NCBI GenBank assembly: GCA_024690695.1
Contig: JAILOS010000096.1
Location: 1-35,143 of the forward strand
DNA length: 35,143 bases
Reading direction: 5' to 3'
Source of the DNA: Oscillospiraceae bacterium
GTDB lineage: Bacteria > Bacillota_A > Clostridia > Oscillospirales > Oscillospiraceae
The position numbers and the translations under genes were made by a program. Every line of letters begins with the position of its first letter. The stretch's first letter is position 1. Below the pieces are notes generated by a model. It saw only the letters and a list, made by a program, of their open reading frames with translations, ran no database searches and was not told the DNA's origin. Positions 22,720 through 30,423 of the stretch are shown one piece after another.

Positions 22720-24054
22720 TTGAGCCTGAAGAAAACGATCTCATCCCTGAAACTGCCCCATTACAAGAGCACGGCCGGCTGCGCCGCCGTGCGCATGCCC
22801 GTGCCCCGGGAAGTGCTGCTGCCGATGAACATGCACTCCGGCCAGGCGGCGGAGCCCGTCGTCGCGGTGGGCGACCGCGTTACGGTCGGCCAGCTCATCG
22901 CCCGCGAGGAGGGCAAAAACAGCGCGCCTGTCCACGCCAGCGTCTCCGGCACGGTCAAGGCCATCGAGCCCTACGCCGTCGGCGGCCGTAAGACGACGGC
23001 CATCCGCATCGAAAGCGACGGCAAAATGGAAAAATGCCCCAACCTGAAGCTCCCGCAGCCGACGAATCTGGACGAGTTCCTCCAGTGCGTGCGCGACAGC
23101 GGCGTCGTGGGTCTCGGCGGCGCTGCCTTCCCCGTATGGGCCAAGCTCGCCGCCGCGCAGAAGAGCCACATCCGGACCGTGCTCATCAACGGCGCGGAGT
23201 GCGAGCCCTTTATCACGAGCGACCACCGCGTGATGCTCGAGCACGGAGACCTGATCGAAAAGGGCGTCGCCCTGCTCAAGCAGTTCCTCGGCTCGGAGGA
23301 GTACATCCTCGGCATCGAGAAGAACAAGCCCGACGCGATCGCCGCGCTGACCGAACGCTTCCGGGACGACCCGGCGGTCAAGGTCATGCCGCTCGGCAGC
23401 GTGTATCCGCAGGGCGCCAAGCAGGTGCTTCTGTACAACGCCACCGGCAAGGTGGTCGGCCCCGGCCAGCGTCTGGCCTCGCTGGGCGTCATCATCATCA
23501 ACGTGACCTCCCTCGTCAAGACGGCGGAGTATTTCGCCACCGGCATGCCGCTCGTCGAGCGCATCGTCACGGTGGACGGCTCGGCGATCCGGGAACCGAA
23601 AAACCTGATCGTTCCGATCGGCAGCTCGGTGCGCGACCTCGTGGAGGCCTGCGGCGGGCTGAAGGAAGAGCCCGGCAAGATCATTTTCGGCGGCCCGATG
23701 ATGGGCAAGACGGTCGACACGCTCGACGCCTCGATCCTGAAGGCGACCAACGCCGTCGTCGTGATGAACCAAAAGGACGCCGAGAAATCGAAACCCTCGC
23801 CCTGCATCCACTGCGGCCGCTGCGTGGCGGTCTGCCCGCTGGGCCTGAACCCCACGGCCTTCGCCCGCGCGATGGAGCTCGAGGACGAGGTTGCCCGCGC
23901 GGCCATCCTGCAGAAGGAGCAGGTCTCCCTGTGCATGGAGTGCGGCTGCTGCAGCTACGTCTGCCCGGCCCACCGTCCGCTCGCCGAGAACAACAGCGCC
24001 GCCCGCCGCTTTATCCGCGGCTGGGAGAGCGCGAAAAAGGAAGGAGGCAAGTAA
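22720..24054 (+). CDS. rnfC: Rnf complex subunit C (electron-accepting iron-sulfur/flavin-binding subunit)
   Basis: The 444-residue protein matches RnfC length. The N-terminal barrel-like domain begins near LPHYKSTAGCAAVRMPVP. The NADH/FMN-binding SLBB region contains GVVGLGGAAFPVWAKL and LINGAECEPFITSDHR. Two 4Fe-4S motifs, CIHCGRCVAVCP (about residue 362) and CMECGCCSYVCP (about residue 405), follow. RnfC is the cytoplasmic NAD(H)-side module of the ferredoxin:NAD+ oxidoreductase that pumps Na+ or H+. It starts at TTG 22720 with GAGGAGG upstream, 18 bases after apbE. The next gene follows after 3 bases. Confidence 0.96.
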   Translation: MSLKKTISSLKLPHYKSTAGCAAVRMPVPREVLLPMNMHSGQAAEPVVAVGDRVTVGQLIAREEGKNSAPVHASVSGTVKAIEPYAVGGRKTTAIRIESDGKMEKCPNLKLPQPTNLDEFLQCVRDSGVVGLGGAAFPVWAKLAAAQKSHIRTVLINGAECEPFITSDHRVMLEHGDLIEKGVALLKQFLGSEEYILGIEKNKPDAIAALTERFRDDPAVKVMPLGSVYPQGAKQVLLYNATGKVVGPGQRLASLGVIIINVTSLVKTAEYFATGMPLVERIVTVDGSAIREPKNLIVPIGSSVRDLVEACGGLKEEPGKIIFGGPMMGKTVDTLDASILKATNAVVVMNQKDAEKSKPSPCIHCGRCVAVCPLGLNPTAFARAMELEDEVARAAILQKEQVSLCMECGCCSYVCPAHRPLAENNSAARRFIRGWESAKKEGGK

Positions 24055-24057
24055 GGC

Positions 24058-24984
24058 ATGAACAAACCCGTCATGGCCGCAGGCCCCCATATCCACAGCA
24101 AGGACGACAGCCGCCGGATCATGCTCGACGTGATCATCGCCCTGCTGCCCGCCGCGATCGCCGGCGTGATCCTCTTCGACGTCAAGGCCGTCTGGGTCAT
24201 CCTGACCTGTGTGATCGCCGCCGTCGCCTCCGAATTTCTGTTCAATCTGATCGCCAAACGGGAGCAGACCGTCGGCGATCTGAGCGCGGTCGTCACCGGA
24301 CTGCTGCTGGCGCTGAACCTCAACGCCAACGTGCCGCTGTGGCAGTGCGCGCTCGGCTCCGTGTTCGCCATCGTGCTCGTCAAGTGCGCCTTCGGCGGCA
24401 TGGGCCGCAACTTTGCCAACCCCGCCATCACCGCACGCGTGTTCCTGCTGATGGCCTTCACCTCCACCGTGGCCGGCGGCGCCGCGCCCGTGGGCGTGGA
24501 CGGCGTCAGCTCCGCGACGCCGCTCGCCCTGGTCGGCGGGGACGCCGCGCTGCTGCCGAGCCTGGGAGACCTCTTCCTCGGCCGGCACGGCGGCGCCATC
24601 GGCGAGACCTGCATCCTCGCGCTGCTGCTGGGCTTTGCCTATCTGCTGGTCCGGAAGGTCATCCGCTGGCAGATCCCGGTGATCTTCATCGGCACCGTGT
24701 TCCTCTGCTATCTCGTCATCACCGGCAGCCCGAAGGCCGCGCTCTACGAGATCCTCGCGGGCGGCCTCGTGCTCGGCGCCGTCTTCATGGCGACGGACTA
24801 CACGACCACGCCCATTACGGCCGAGGGGCGCTGGCTCTTTGCGCTGGGCTGCGGCCTGATCACCTTTGTCATCCGCAACTACGCCAGCCTGCCCGAGGGC
24901 GTGTCCTACTCGATCCTGTGCATGAACATCCTCGCGCCCTGGCTTGAAAAGTGGACGCGGAAAAAGCCGCTGGGAGGTGTGTGA
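24058..24984 (+). CDS. rnfD: Rnf complex subunit D (flavinylated membrane subunit)
   Basis: The 308-residue membrane protein starts MNKPVMAAGPHIHSKDDSRRIM, typical of RnfD. It has about nine helices and the conserved GMGRNFANPAITARVFL and ATDYTTTPIT segments. The covalent FMN site is in VDGVSSATPL, with the acceptor Thr at residue 154. It forms part of the ion-translocating channel with RnfA, E and G. It follows rnfC by 3 bases and ends one base before rnfG. Confidence 0.96.
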   Translation: MNKPVMAAGPHIHSKDDSRRIMLDVIIALLPAAIAGVILFDVKAVWVILTCVIAAVASEFLFNLIAKREQTVGDLSAVVTGLLLALNLNANVPLWQCALGSVFAIVLVKCAFGGMGRNFANPAITARVFLLMAFTSTVAGGAAPVGVDGVSSATPLALVGGDAALLPSLGDLFLGRHGGAIGETCILALLLGFAYLLVRKVIRWQIPVIFIGTVFLCYLVITGSPKAALYEILAGGLVLGAVFMATDYTTTPITAEGRWLFALGCGLITFVIRNYASLPEGVSYSILCMNILAPWLEKWTRKKPLGGV

Positions 24985-24985
24985 C

Positions 24986-26269
24986 ATGAAAAACGCTGCG
25001 TTTCGTTCCATCCTCTGCTGCGTGCTGCTGCTGGCCGTAATGGCTGCGCTCGTCCTCGGCGTCAACGCCGTCACGGCGCCGATCGTCGCCGAAAACGAGC
25101 GCAGGGCCGCCGAGGCCGCGGCCGAAGCCGAAAAGGCGCTGCTCGGCGGCTCCGTGCTGCTGTACGACCGTGAAAAGCCCGGCGAGTCCACGCTGAGCGT
25201 CGCCTCCGACAAGGTGCTGAGCGTGTATCAGGACAACGAGAAGCAGGTCTATCTGCTCCGCCTGAGCACCAGCGAGGGCTATACCAAGCTCCCGATCGAG
25301 CTGACGCTGATCATTGACTTTGAAGGCAAGATCGTCTCGCTGACGCAGGACAGCACCCAGGAGACCAAAGAGCTGCCGGAGAGCTATCTGACGAGCTTCC
25401 CGGGGCAGGATTCCACGCTGGCGGGCGTTATCCCCGGCGGCACGGGAGCGACGTATTCCGCCACGGCGATCAAAAGCGCCGTCAACGACGGCTTTAACGC
25501 CCTGATCGACAACGGCCTCTTCGCCGCCGCCGAGAAGGACGAATCCCTGGTCATCCGCGAACAGCTGGAGGCCCTTCTCCCGAGCGTCTATCCCGGCCTG
25601 TTCAACAAGGACGGCTTTATCCAGGGCGAGGAGACCGAGGGCAGCGGCGCGGTGACGAGCTATATCGCCGCGCGCAACGGCAGCGGCTTCGCCTGCTATC
25701 TCAGCGACGACAGCGGCTCCTTCCTCGGCGTCTGGACCGACGTCGGCGGCGGACGGATCTACAACGCCGCGGGCGAGACCGTGGACAATGCGGAGCTGCT
25801 CGCTCAGCTCGAGGCCTTCTGCGCGCCGATGGCCGGTACGAACGAGGCCGCCAGCCTCAAGGGCCTCAGCCGAAAGAGAGAAGGCGTGGAGCTGACGGCG
25901 GTTCAGATCCCGGGACTGGCCAGCACCGTGACAGGCGCTTACCGGATGGAAACCGAAGAGGGTACGCTCTACGGCTTCGCCGCCCGTCCCTACGGCTACG
26001 ACGTGATGGACGCCTATTACGTCCTTGACGAAAACGGCGCGATCGTCAGCCTGTACGTCGATACGATCATTATTGAGAAAGACTATTTCCCCAACGCGCC
26101 GGAGATCAAGAAAGCGGATTACCAGGAGCCCTTCGTCGGGCTCACCGGCGACAGCTACAGCGGCGAGCAGGCGATCATCGCCGGCGCCACGATGACGAGC
26201 GATGCGATGGACGCCGCGACGCGCGACGTGTTCGAGGCCTTCGGGCTTCTGATGGAAAGCAGGGGGTGA
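24986..26269 (+). CDS. rnfG: Rnf complex subunit G, unusually long with two FMN-binding motifs
   Basis: The protein is 427 residues, whereas RnfG is usually about 200. A single N-terminal membrane anchor (residues 8-30) is followed by an extracytoplasmic region. That region has two flavinylation-type motifs: TGATYSAT at residues 153-160 and AGATMT at residues 399-404. The second half (YRMETEEGTLYGFAARPYGYDVMDAYYVLDENG onward) reads like a second FMN-binding domain. The upstream apbE supplies the flavin transferase. ATG 24986 has GGGAGG upstream; a longer in-frame start inside rnfD is unlikely. The gene lies between rnfD and rnfE, the normal rnfG place, so the call is firm despite the length. 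Confidence 0.9.
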   Translation: MKNAAFRSILCCVLLLAVMAALVLGVNAVTAPIVAENERRAAEAAAEAEKALLGGSVLLYDREKPGESTLSVASDKVLSVYQDNEKQVYLLRLSTSEGYTKLPIELTLIIDFEGKIVSLTQDSTQETKELPESYLTSFPGQDSTLAGVIPGGTGATYSATAIKSAVNDGFNALIDNGLFAAAEKDESLVIREQLEALLPSVYPGLFNKDGFIQGEETEGSGAVTSYIAARNGSGFACYLSDDSGSFLGVWTDVGGGRIYNAAGETVDNAELLAQLEAFCAPMAGTNEAASLKGLSRKREGVELTAVQIPGLASTVTGAYRMETEEGTLYGFAARPYGYDVMDAYYVLDENGAIVSLYVDTIIIEKDYFPNAPEIKKADYQEPFVGLTGDSYSGEQAIIAGATMTSDAMDAATRDVFEAFGLLMESRG

Positions 26270-26273
26270 GCGC

Positions 26274-26906
26274 ATGAAAAACAAGAAGCTGCTGTTTCAG
26301 AATCCCGTGACGCTGCTCTTCCTTGGCGCCGTTCCCGCGCTGGGCGCGAGCACCGACGTGCGCGCCGCGCTCGCGATGAGCGCAGCCGTCGCGGCCGTGC
26401 TGCTCCTGTCGGCGCTGGCGCTGGGGCTGCTGCGCGGGCTGATCCCGGAAGGGGCCCGGCTCCCGGCCGCCGTGCTGGTCGTGGCGGGCTTCGCATCGGC
26501 GGCGCAGCTGCTGCTGCACGCGCTGCTGCCCTCCGCTTTTGAGATGCTGGGCTTTTATGTCTCGATCCTCGCGGTCGATCTGCTGCTCTTCGCCTCGGCG
26601 GAGGAGACGCTCGGCGAGGGACTCGGCAGGGCGCTGATCAGCGCGCTGCTGTGCGGCGTGTGCTTTGCGGTCTTCACGCTGATCCTGGCCGCGCTGCGCG
26701 AGCTCTTCGGGGCCGCGAGCTTTGCCGGGAACGCGGTGGAGGCGCTTGCCGGGGTCCGGATCCCGCTGCTGCTCAAGCCCGCCGGAGGTTTGATCGTGTT
26801 CAGCATCCTGCTGGCCGTCGTCAACAAGCTCTTCCCGGCGCAGGAGGGCTTCGGCGCCCTGACCCGCGCCGCCGCCGGCCTCGGGCCGGAGAATAAGGAG
26901 GCCTGA
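26274..26906 (+). CDS. rnfE: Rnf complex subunit E
   Basis: The 210-residue membrane protein starts MKNKKLLFQNPVTLLFLGAVPALGAST. It has about six helices and the LRELFGAASFAG and LLKPAGGLIVFSILLAVVNKL segments seen in RnfE/NqrD proteins. It forms, with RnfA, the inverted pair of channel subunits. A loop before residue 70 carries less conserved sequence than usual. It ends 2 bases before rnfA, whose ribosome site (AAGGAGG) lies in its last codons. Confidence 0.93.
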   Translation: MKNKKLLFQNPVTLLFLGAVPALGASTDVRAALAMSAAVAAVLLLSALALGLLRGLIPEGARLPAAVLVVAGFASAAQLLLHALLPSAFEMLGFYVSILAVDLLLFASAEETLGEGLGRALISALLCGVCFAVFTLILAALRELFGAASFAGNAVEALAGVRIPLLLKPAGGLIVFSILLAVVNKLFPAQEGFGALTRAAAGLGPENKEA

Positions 26907-26908
26907 CC

Positions 26909-27442
26909 GTGAAAGATATGCTGCTTTTGCTTCTCGGCTTCGTGCTGCTGAACAATGTCGCGCTGACGGGCTTTCTCGGCCTGCAGCCGCTGCTGGGCTT
27001 CTCGGGCCGGCGTGAAAAGATCCTCGCGCTCGGGCTGTCGGTCACGGGCGTCACGCTGCTCGTCTCCGTCCTGCTGTGGCTGCTGCGCGGCCTGCTCCCC
27101 GAGGCGCTGACGGTGCTTTTCGCCGTCGCGCTGACGCTCGCTCTGGTTTATCTGCTGCAGCTCGTCTGCGGCAGGAAGCTGGGCCTGTTCTTCCCGGTCA
27201 TCGCGCTCAACGGCGCGGTGCTCGGCCTTGCGCTCCGGACCCTCGCGGCGGAGAATCTGCTGAGCGTCGTGCTCAGCGCGCTCGGCGCCGGTCTCGGCTT
27301 CCTGCTCGGCCTCTTCCTGCTGGAGGGGGTGCAGAGCCGGATCGAGCAGGACCGTCTGCCGAAGGCCTTCCGCGGCTTTCCGAGCCTGATCCTCGCCGCG
27401 GCGATCGTCGCCCTTGCGCTGACGGGCTTTGATTTTCAATGA
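26909..27442 (+). CDS. rnfA: Rnf complex subunit A
   Basis: The 177-residue membrane protein starts at GTG 26909 after AAGGAGG. It contains FVLLNNVALTGFLGLQPLLGFS near the N-terminus and FPVIALNGAVLGLALRTL in the middle, the RnfA/NqrE signature positions. The more usual N-N-x-V-L/C-x-F pattern around the shared metal centre reads NNVALTGF here, so the Cys normally found in that helix is not evident. A second site (LLQLVCGRKLG) has a Cys. It overlaps the next gene by ATGA. rnfB, which normally follows rnfA, is absent. Confidence 0.9.
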   Translation: MKDMLLLLLGFVLLNNVALTGFLGLQPLLGFSGRREKILALGLSVTGVTLLVSVLLWLLRGLLPEALTVLFAVALTLALVYLLQLVCGRKLGLFFPVIALNGAVLGLALRTLAAENLLSVVLSALGAGLGFLLGLFLLEGVQSRIEQDRLPKAFRGFPSLILAAAIVALALTGFDFQ

Positions 27443-27819
27443 ACAAGCCTTCCGCCGACAGGAAAGGCCTGCATGACCTGCTGCTGATCGCGGCCCTGCT
27501 GCTGCTTGCGCTTGCCGTATTCCTTGTGCTCAACGCGTTTCGCGAGCAGGGGGGCGTGGCGGTCGTGCGCGTGAACGGCGCGGAGACCGAGCGGCATTCG
27601 CTGTCGGTCAACGGCGTCTTTCCGCTCAACGGCGGCAGCAACGTCCTCGTGATCGAGAACGGCGAGGCCTGGCTCAGCGAGGCCAACTGTCCGGATCTGC
27701 TCTGCGTCGGGCAGGGGAAGATCCGCTACGCCGGGCAGACCATCACCTGTCTGCCGAACCGGCTGACCGTGACGGTCGAGGGCGGCGAGTCCGACGGCGT
27801 CGATCTGGTCGTCGGCTGA
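27439..27819 (+). CDS. NusG domain II-containing membrane-anchored protein
   Basis: The 126-residue protein has one N-terminal membrane helix (LLLIAALLLLALAVFLVLNA). A beta-rich domain with the NusG-domain-II pattern follows: VVRVNGAETERHSLSVNGVFPL, ANCPDLLCVGQGKI and ITCLPNRLTVTV. The three Cys (CPDLLC and C in ITCLPN) are conserved in the family. Such proteins are frequently encoded next to Rnf/ApbE and Gx genes in Firmicutes; their function is unproven. The ATG overlaps the rnfA stop. Confidence 0.88.
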   Translation: MNKPSADRKGLHDLLLIAALLLLALAVFLVLNAFREQGGVAVVRVNGAETERHSLSVNGVFPLNGGSNVLVIENGEAWLSEANCPDLLCVGQGKIRYAGQTITCLPNRLTVTVEGGESDGVDLVVG

Positions 27820-27832
27820 GGGGAGGTTCGCC

Positions 27833-28318
27833 GTGAAAGCTAAAAAAGTGGCGCTGCTGTCCATGTGCGTCGCGCTGGCGATGATCCTCTCCTACGTGGA
27901 AAGTCTGATCCCGTCGCCGGGCGTGCCGGGCGTGAAGCTCGGTCTGGCCAATCTGGCGGTCGTCTTCGCGCTGTACAAATTCGGCTGGCGCGAGGCCGCC
28001 GGGATCTCGCTGCTGCGCGTGTTTCTGGTGTCGCTGCTGTTCGGCCACGTGATGAGCCTGGCCTACAGTGCCTCCGGCGCGGTGCTCAGCCTCCTCGGCA
28101 TGCTCCTGCTGAAGAAGACCGACCGCTTCGGCTGTCTGGCCGTCAGCGTGACCGGCGGCGTGCTGCACAACGTCGGTCAGATCCTGATGGCCTGGGCGCT
28201 GATGGGCTCCAACGTCGTCTGGTATCTGCCGGTGCTGATCGTCAGCGGAACGGTCGCCGGCGTCGCGATCGGCGCGGTTTGCGCGCTGCTCGTCCGCCGC
28301 GTCGATCTGAACGCTTGA
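27833..28318 (+). CDS. Gx transporter family / heptaprenyl diphosphate synthase component I-like membrane protein
   Basis: The 161-residue membrane protein starts at GTG 27833 with GGGGAGG upstream. It has five to six helices and the family motifs LSYVESLIPSPGVPGVKLGLANL and VTGGVLHNVGQI. The family is annotated both as heptaprenyl diphosphate synthase component I and as ECF-type Gx transporter S-component. The Gly-rich pattern and genome context with NusG-II and Rnf favour a transport or quinone-linked role. It is the last gene of the operon, just before the terminator at 28335-28372. Confidence 0.88.
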   Translation: MKAKKVALLSMCVALAMILSYVESLIPSPGVPGVKLGLANLAVVFALYKFGWREAAGISLLRVFLVSLLFGHVMSLAYSASGAVLSLLGMLLLKKTDRFGCLAVSVTGGVLHNVGQILMAWALMGSNVVWYLPVLIVSGTVAGVAIGAVCALLVRRVDLNA

Positions 28319-28334
28319 GCGCAGATCAAAAACG

Positions 28335-28372
28335 AAACGCCTTCCCGGAATGAATTTCGGGAGGGCGTTTTT
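28335..28372 (+). terminator. Terminator of the rnf operon
   Basis: A 13-bp stem with one G-U pair (28335-28347 with 28358-28370) with a 10-base loop, followed by TT and then CC. The stem has an A-run at its base and T5 at the end. Confidence 0.85.
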
Positions 28373-28421
28373 CCTGCTTCCGGATCTGTGCGGGCATAAT
28401 TCGCAACAAAGGGAAAAAAGC

Positions 28422-28450
28422 GTGACAACGGAGAAATCAAACAGTATAAT
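28422..28450 (+). promoter_or_regulatory. Promoter of the two-component genes
   Basis: GTGACA (28422-28427), a 17-base spacer and a perfect TATAAT (28445-28450), about 42 bases before the HD-GYP start. Confidence 0.75.
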
Positions 28451-28492
28451 GATAAAAGAGTAATTATACGTTTTTCCGGGAGGGAACGAACG

Positions 28493-29503
28493 ATGGCCGA
28501 TTGGGTAATCGTAGTAGACGACGACGTGACAAATCTGAAAATGGCCGGACACATCCTCAGCAGGAACGGCATGCGCGTCAGCGCGCTGAAATCCGGACAG
28601 GCGCTGCTGGACTATCTGGCCGACAAGGGCTCGCCGGATCTGATCCTGCTGGACGTCATGATGCCGGGCATGGACGGCTTCGAGACGCTGAGAAAGCTGC
28701 GCGAGCGCGAGGACGGCCGGGAAGAGACCCCGGTGATCTTTCTGACCGCCGATGAAAGCGAGGCGACGGAGACCACTGGGCTGACGTTAGGCGCGATGGA
28801 TTTTATCAAAAAGCCCTTCATCCCCGACGTGCTGACGCTGCGTGTGCGCCATATCATCGACCTGAACCACCTGCAGCGGGATCTCACCTCCGAGGTCGAA
28901 AAGAAGACCCGCGAGAATGAGGCCCTGTTCCTCCACGTCGTTCAGGCGCTGGCCGACGCGATCGACGCCAAGGACACGTATACGAACGGCCATTCCGGCC
29001 GCGTCGCGTCCTACGCCAGGGAGATCGCCCGCCGCTGCGGCTTTTCCAACCGCCGCGTGAAGGATATTTACATGATGGGCCTGCTGCACGACGTCGGAAA
29101 AATCGGCATTCCGGACGCGATCATCAACAAGCCCCAGAAGCTGACGCCGGAGGAGTTCGACGTCATCAAGACCCACACGGTCATGGGCGCGCGCATTTTG
29201 AAGAACATCTACGAAATGCCCGCGCTGGTCACCGGCGCCCGCTGGCATCACGAGCGCTATGACGGCGGCGGCTATCCGGACGGCCTTTCGCGGGAGGACA
29301 TCCCCGAGGAAGCCCGGATCATCTCCGTGGCCGACGCCTACGACGCTATGTCCAGCCGCCGCAGCTACCGCGACGTGCTGCCCCAGGAGGCAGTGCTCCG
29401 CGAGCTGAGGAACGGCCGGGGGACGCAGTTCGACCCGACCTTCGCGGACGTCATGATCGACATGATCAACGAGGACGCAGCCTATCAGATGCGGGAGAGC
29501 TGA
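28493..29503 (+). CDS. Response regulator with HD-GYP output domain
   Basis: The 336-residue protein has an N-terminal receiver domain (residues 1-122). It contains acidic pocket VVDDD, phospho-acceptor Asp54 in ILLDVMMPGMDG, TADES, and KKPF. A C-terminal HD-GYP domain follows, with HD at residues 199-200, HHERYDGGGYPDGL at 252-265 including GYP, and DAYDAMSS. HD-GYP proteins are metal-dependent phosphodiesterases that degrade cyclic di-GMP or related dinucleotides. GGGAGG lies upstream of ATG 28493. The histidine kinase gene follows 58 bases downstream and is the likely partner. Confidence 0.95.
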   Translation: MADWVIVVDDDVTNLKMAGHILSRNGMRVSALKSGQALLDYLADKGSPDLILLDVMMPGMDGFETLRKLREREDGREETPVIFLTADESEATETTGLTLGAMDFIKKPFIPDVLTLRVRHIIDLNHLQRDLTSEVEKKTRENEALFLHVVQALADAIDAKDTYTNGHSGRVASYAREIARRCGFSNRRVKDIYMMGLLHDVGKIGIPDAIINKPQKLTPEEFDVIKTHTVMGARILKNIYEMPALVTGARWHHERYDGGGYPDGLSREDIPEEARIISVADAYDAMSSRRSYRDVLPQEAVLRELRNGRGTQFDPTFADVMIDMINEDAAYQMRES

Positions 29504-29561
29504 TCCAGCGGCTGCCCGATCGACCAAAACCGCCTTCGGCGGAGAGGGGAGTGAAAAGCGC

Positions 29562-29831
29562 ATGAAGGAAAACAGGCAGAACGCCCTGTTCCAGGCTTCG
29601 CATATGATGATCCTGGTGACCTATACGGCGCTGTTCTGCGCGCTGGCAGCCGAGGATTTCCTGCTTGGATGGGAAAAGTGGCCCTTGATCCTGATTCTCA
29701 CGGCCGTGTGCTTCTCCTGGTACGTGCATGTGCAGCAGCTCTTCTCGGATCGGCACCGCCTGCTGCTCTATGTCGTTTTTATGATGATGACCCTGTTTTT
29801 CTATGGGCATTCATCTGACCAGCACCTTTGA
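29562..29831 (+). CDS. Hybrid histidine kinase-DegV gene, fragment 1 (membrane part)
   Basis: The 89-codon frame encodes an N-terminal membrane region with three helices (MMILVTYTALFCALAAEDFLL, LILILTAVCFSWYVHV, LLLYVVFMMMTLFFYG) and then runs into a stop. The protein continues naturally in the +1 frame as GIHLTSTFDLALVM. Deleting one G of the GGG at 29805-29807 would restore ...LFFYGIHLTSTF. This is therefore the first third of one split gene. It has GGAGAGGGGAG upstream and starts 58 bases after the HD-GYP regulator. Sequencing error or real mutation cannot be told apart here. Confidence 0.7.
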   Translation: MKENRQNALFQASHMMILVTYTALFCALAAEDFLLGWEKWPLILILTAVCFSWYVHVQQLFSDRHRLLLYVVFMMMTLFFYGHSSDQHL

Positions 29832-30423
29832 CCTGGCGCTGGTCATGTGCGCGGCCATCATCCTCTGCACGACCACGGGCATCAAGTTTTTCGTCACGCT
29901 CTGCCAGATCACCTATTTCGTGACCTTCGCCTACGATATCGGCGCCATGCTGCTGACCGAGCCGCAGAGCTTCGACAGCCTCGTCATCAGCCGTTCGATG
30001 CTGCACGTGCTGCTGATCCTGACGGTCGGTTTCCTGGCGCGCATCATCATCGACCGCTGGATGCAGGTGCTGGAGGCCTCCAAGGAGGAGGTGGAGCATC
30101 TGACCGACGCCACCGCCCGCCTCAACGACTTTCTCACCAACGTCTCGCACGAGATCCGCACGCCGATCAACACGATCATCGGCTTCAACGAGATGATCCT
30201 GCGCGAGGACGTATCCGACGAGGTGGCGGAGGACGCGGCCAATATCCAGGCCGCCGGCAAAATGCTGCTGCATCTGATCAACGACATCCTCGACATGAGC
30301 AAGCTGGAATCCGGCAATATGAAGCTGTCCTGCGCGCCTTACCGCATCGACGGGATGCTCTCGGAGCTGGTGAACATGTTCTGGAGCCGCGCGCGCGGGA
30401 GAAGGGGCTGGACTTCCACGTAA
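29803..30423 (+). CDS. Hybrid histidine kinase-DegV gene, fragment 2 (membrane and HisKA part)
   Basis: This 206-codon frame carries further membrane helices (LALVMCAAIILCTTTGIKFF, LHVLLILTVGFLARIII), a coiled coil, and the dimerisation/phospho-acceptor domain with FLTNVSHEIRTPINTIIGF, whose His is the predicted phosphorylation site. It is out of frame with fragment 1 and ends early at 30423. The true continuation, EKGLDFHVSVSPEV, is in another frame from 30399. The likely cause is one extra CG in the (CG)5 run at 30388-30397. Without repair, this product has no ATP-binding domain. Confidence 0.75.
   Translation: MGIHLTSTFDLALVMCAAIILCTTTGIKFFVTLCQITYFVTFAYDIGAMLLTEPQSFDSLVISRSMLHVLLILTVGFLARIIIDRWMQVLEASKEEVEHLTDATARLNDFLTNVSHEIRTPINTIIGFNEMILREDVSDEVAEDAANIQAAGKMLLHLINDILDMSKLESGNMKLSCAPYRIDGMLSELVNMFWSRARGRRGWTST

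Noticed and set aside
22741..25212. Very long minus-strand frame (over 800 codons) opposite rnfC and rnfD
   Set aside because: It is an antisense shadow common in GC-rich DNA; rnfC and rnfD on the plus strand have clear family motifs, Fe-S ligands and starts.
29797..30400. Programmed ribosomal frameshifting in the kinase gene
   Set aside because: Frame changes need +1 (or -2) and then -1 (or +2) at tracts without a slippery heptamer, stimulatory hairpin or internal Shine-Dalgarno signal that I can see.
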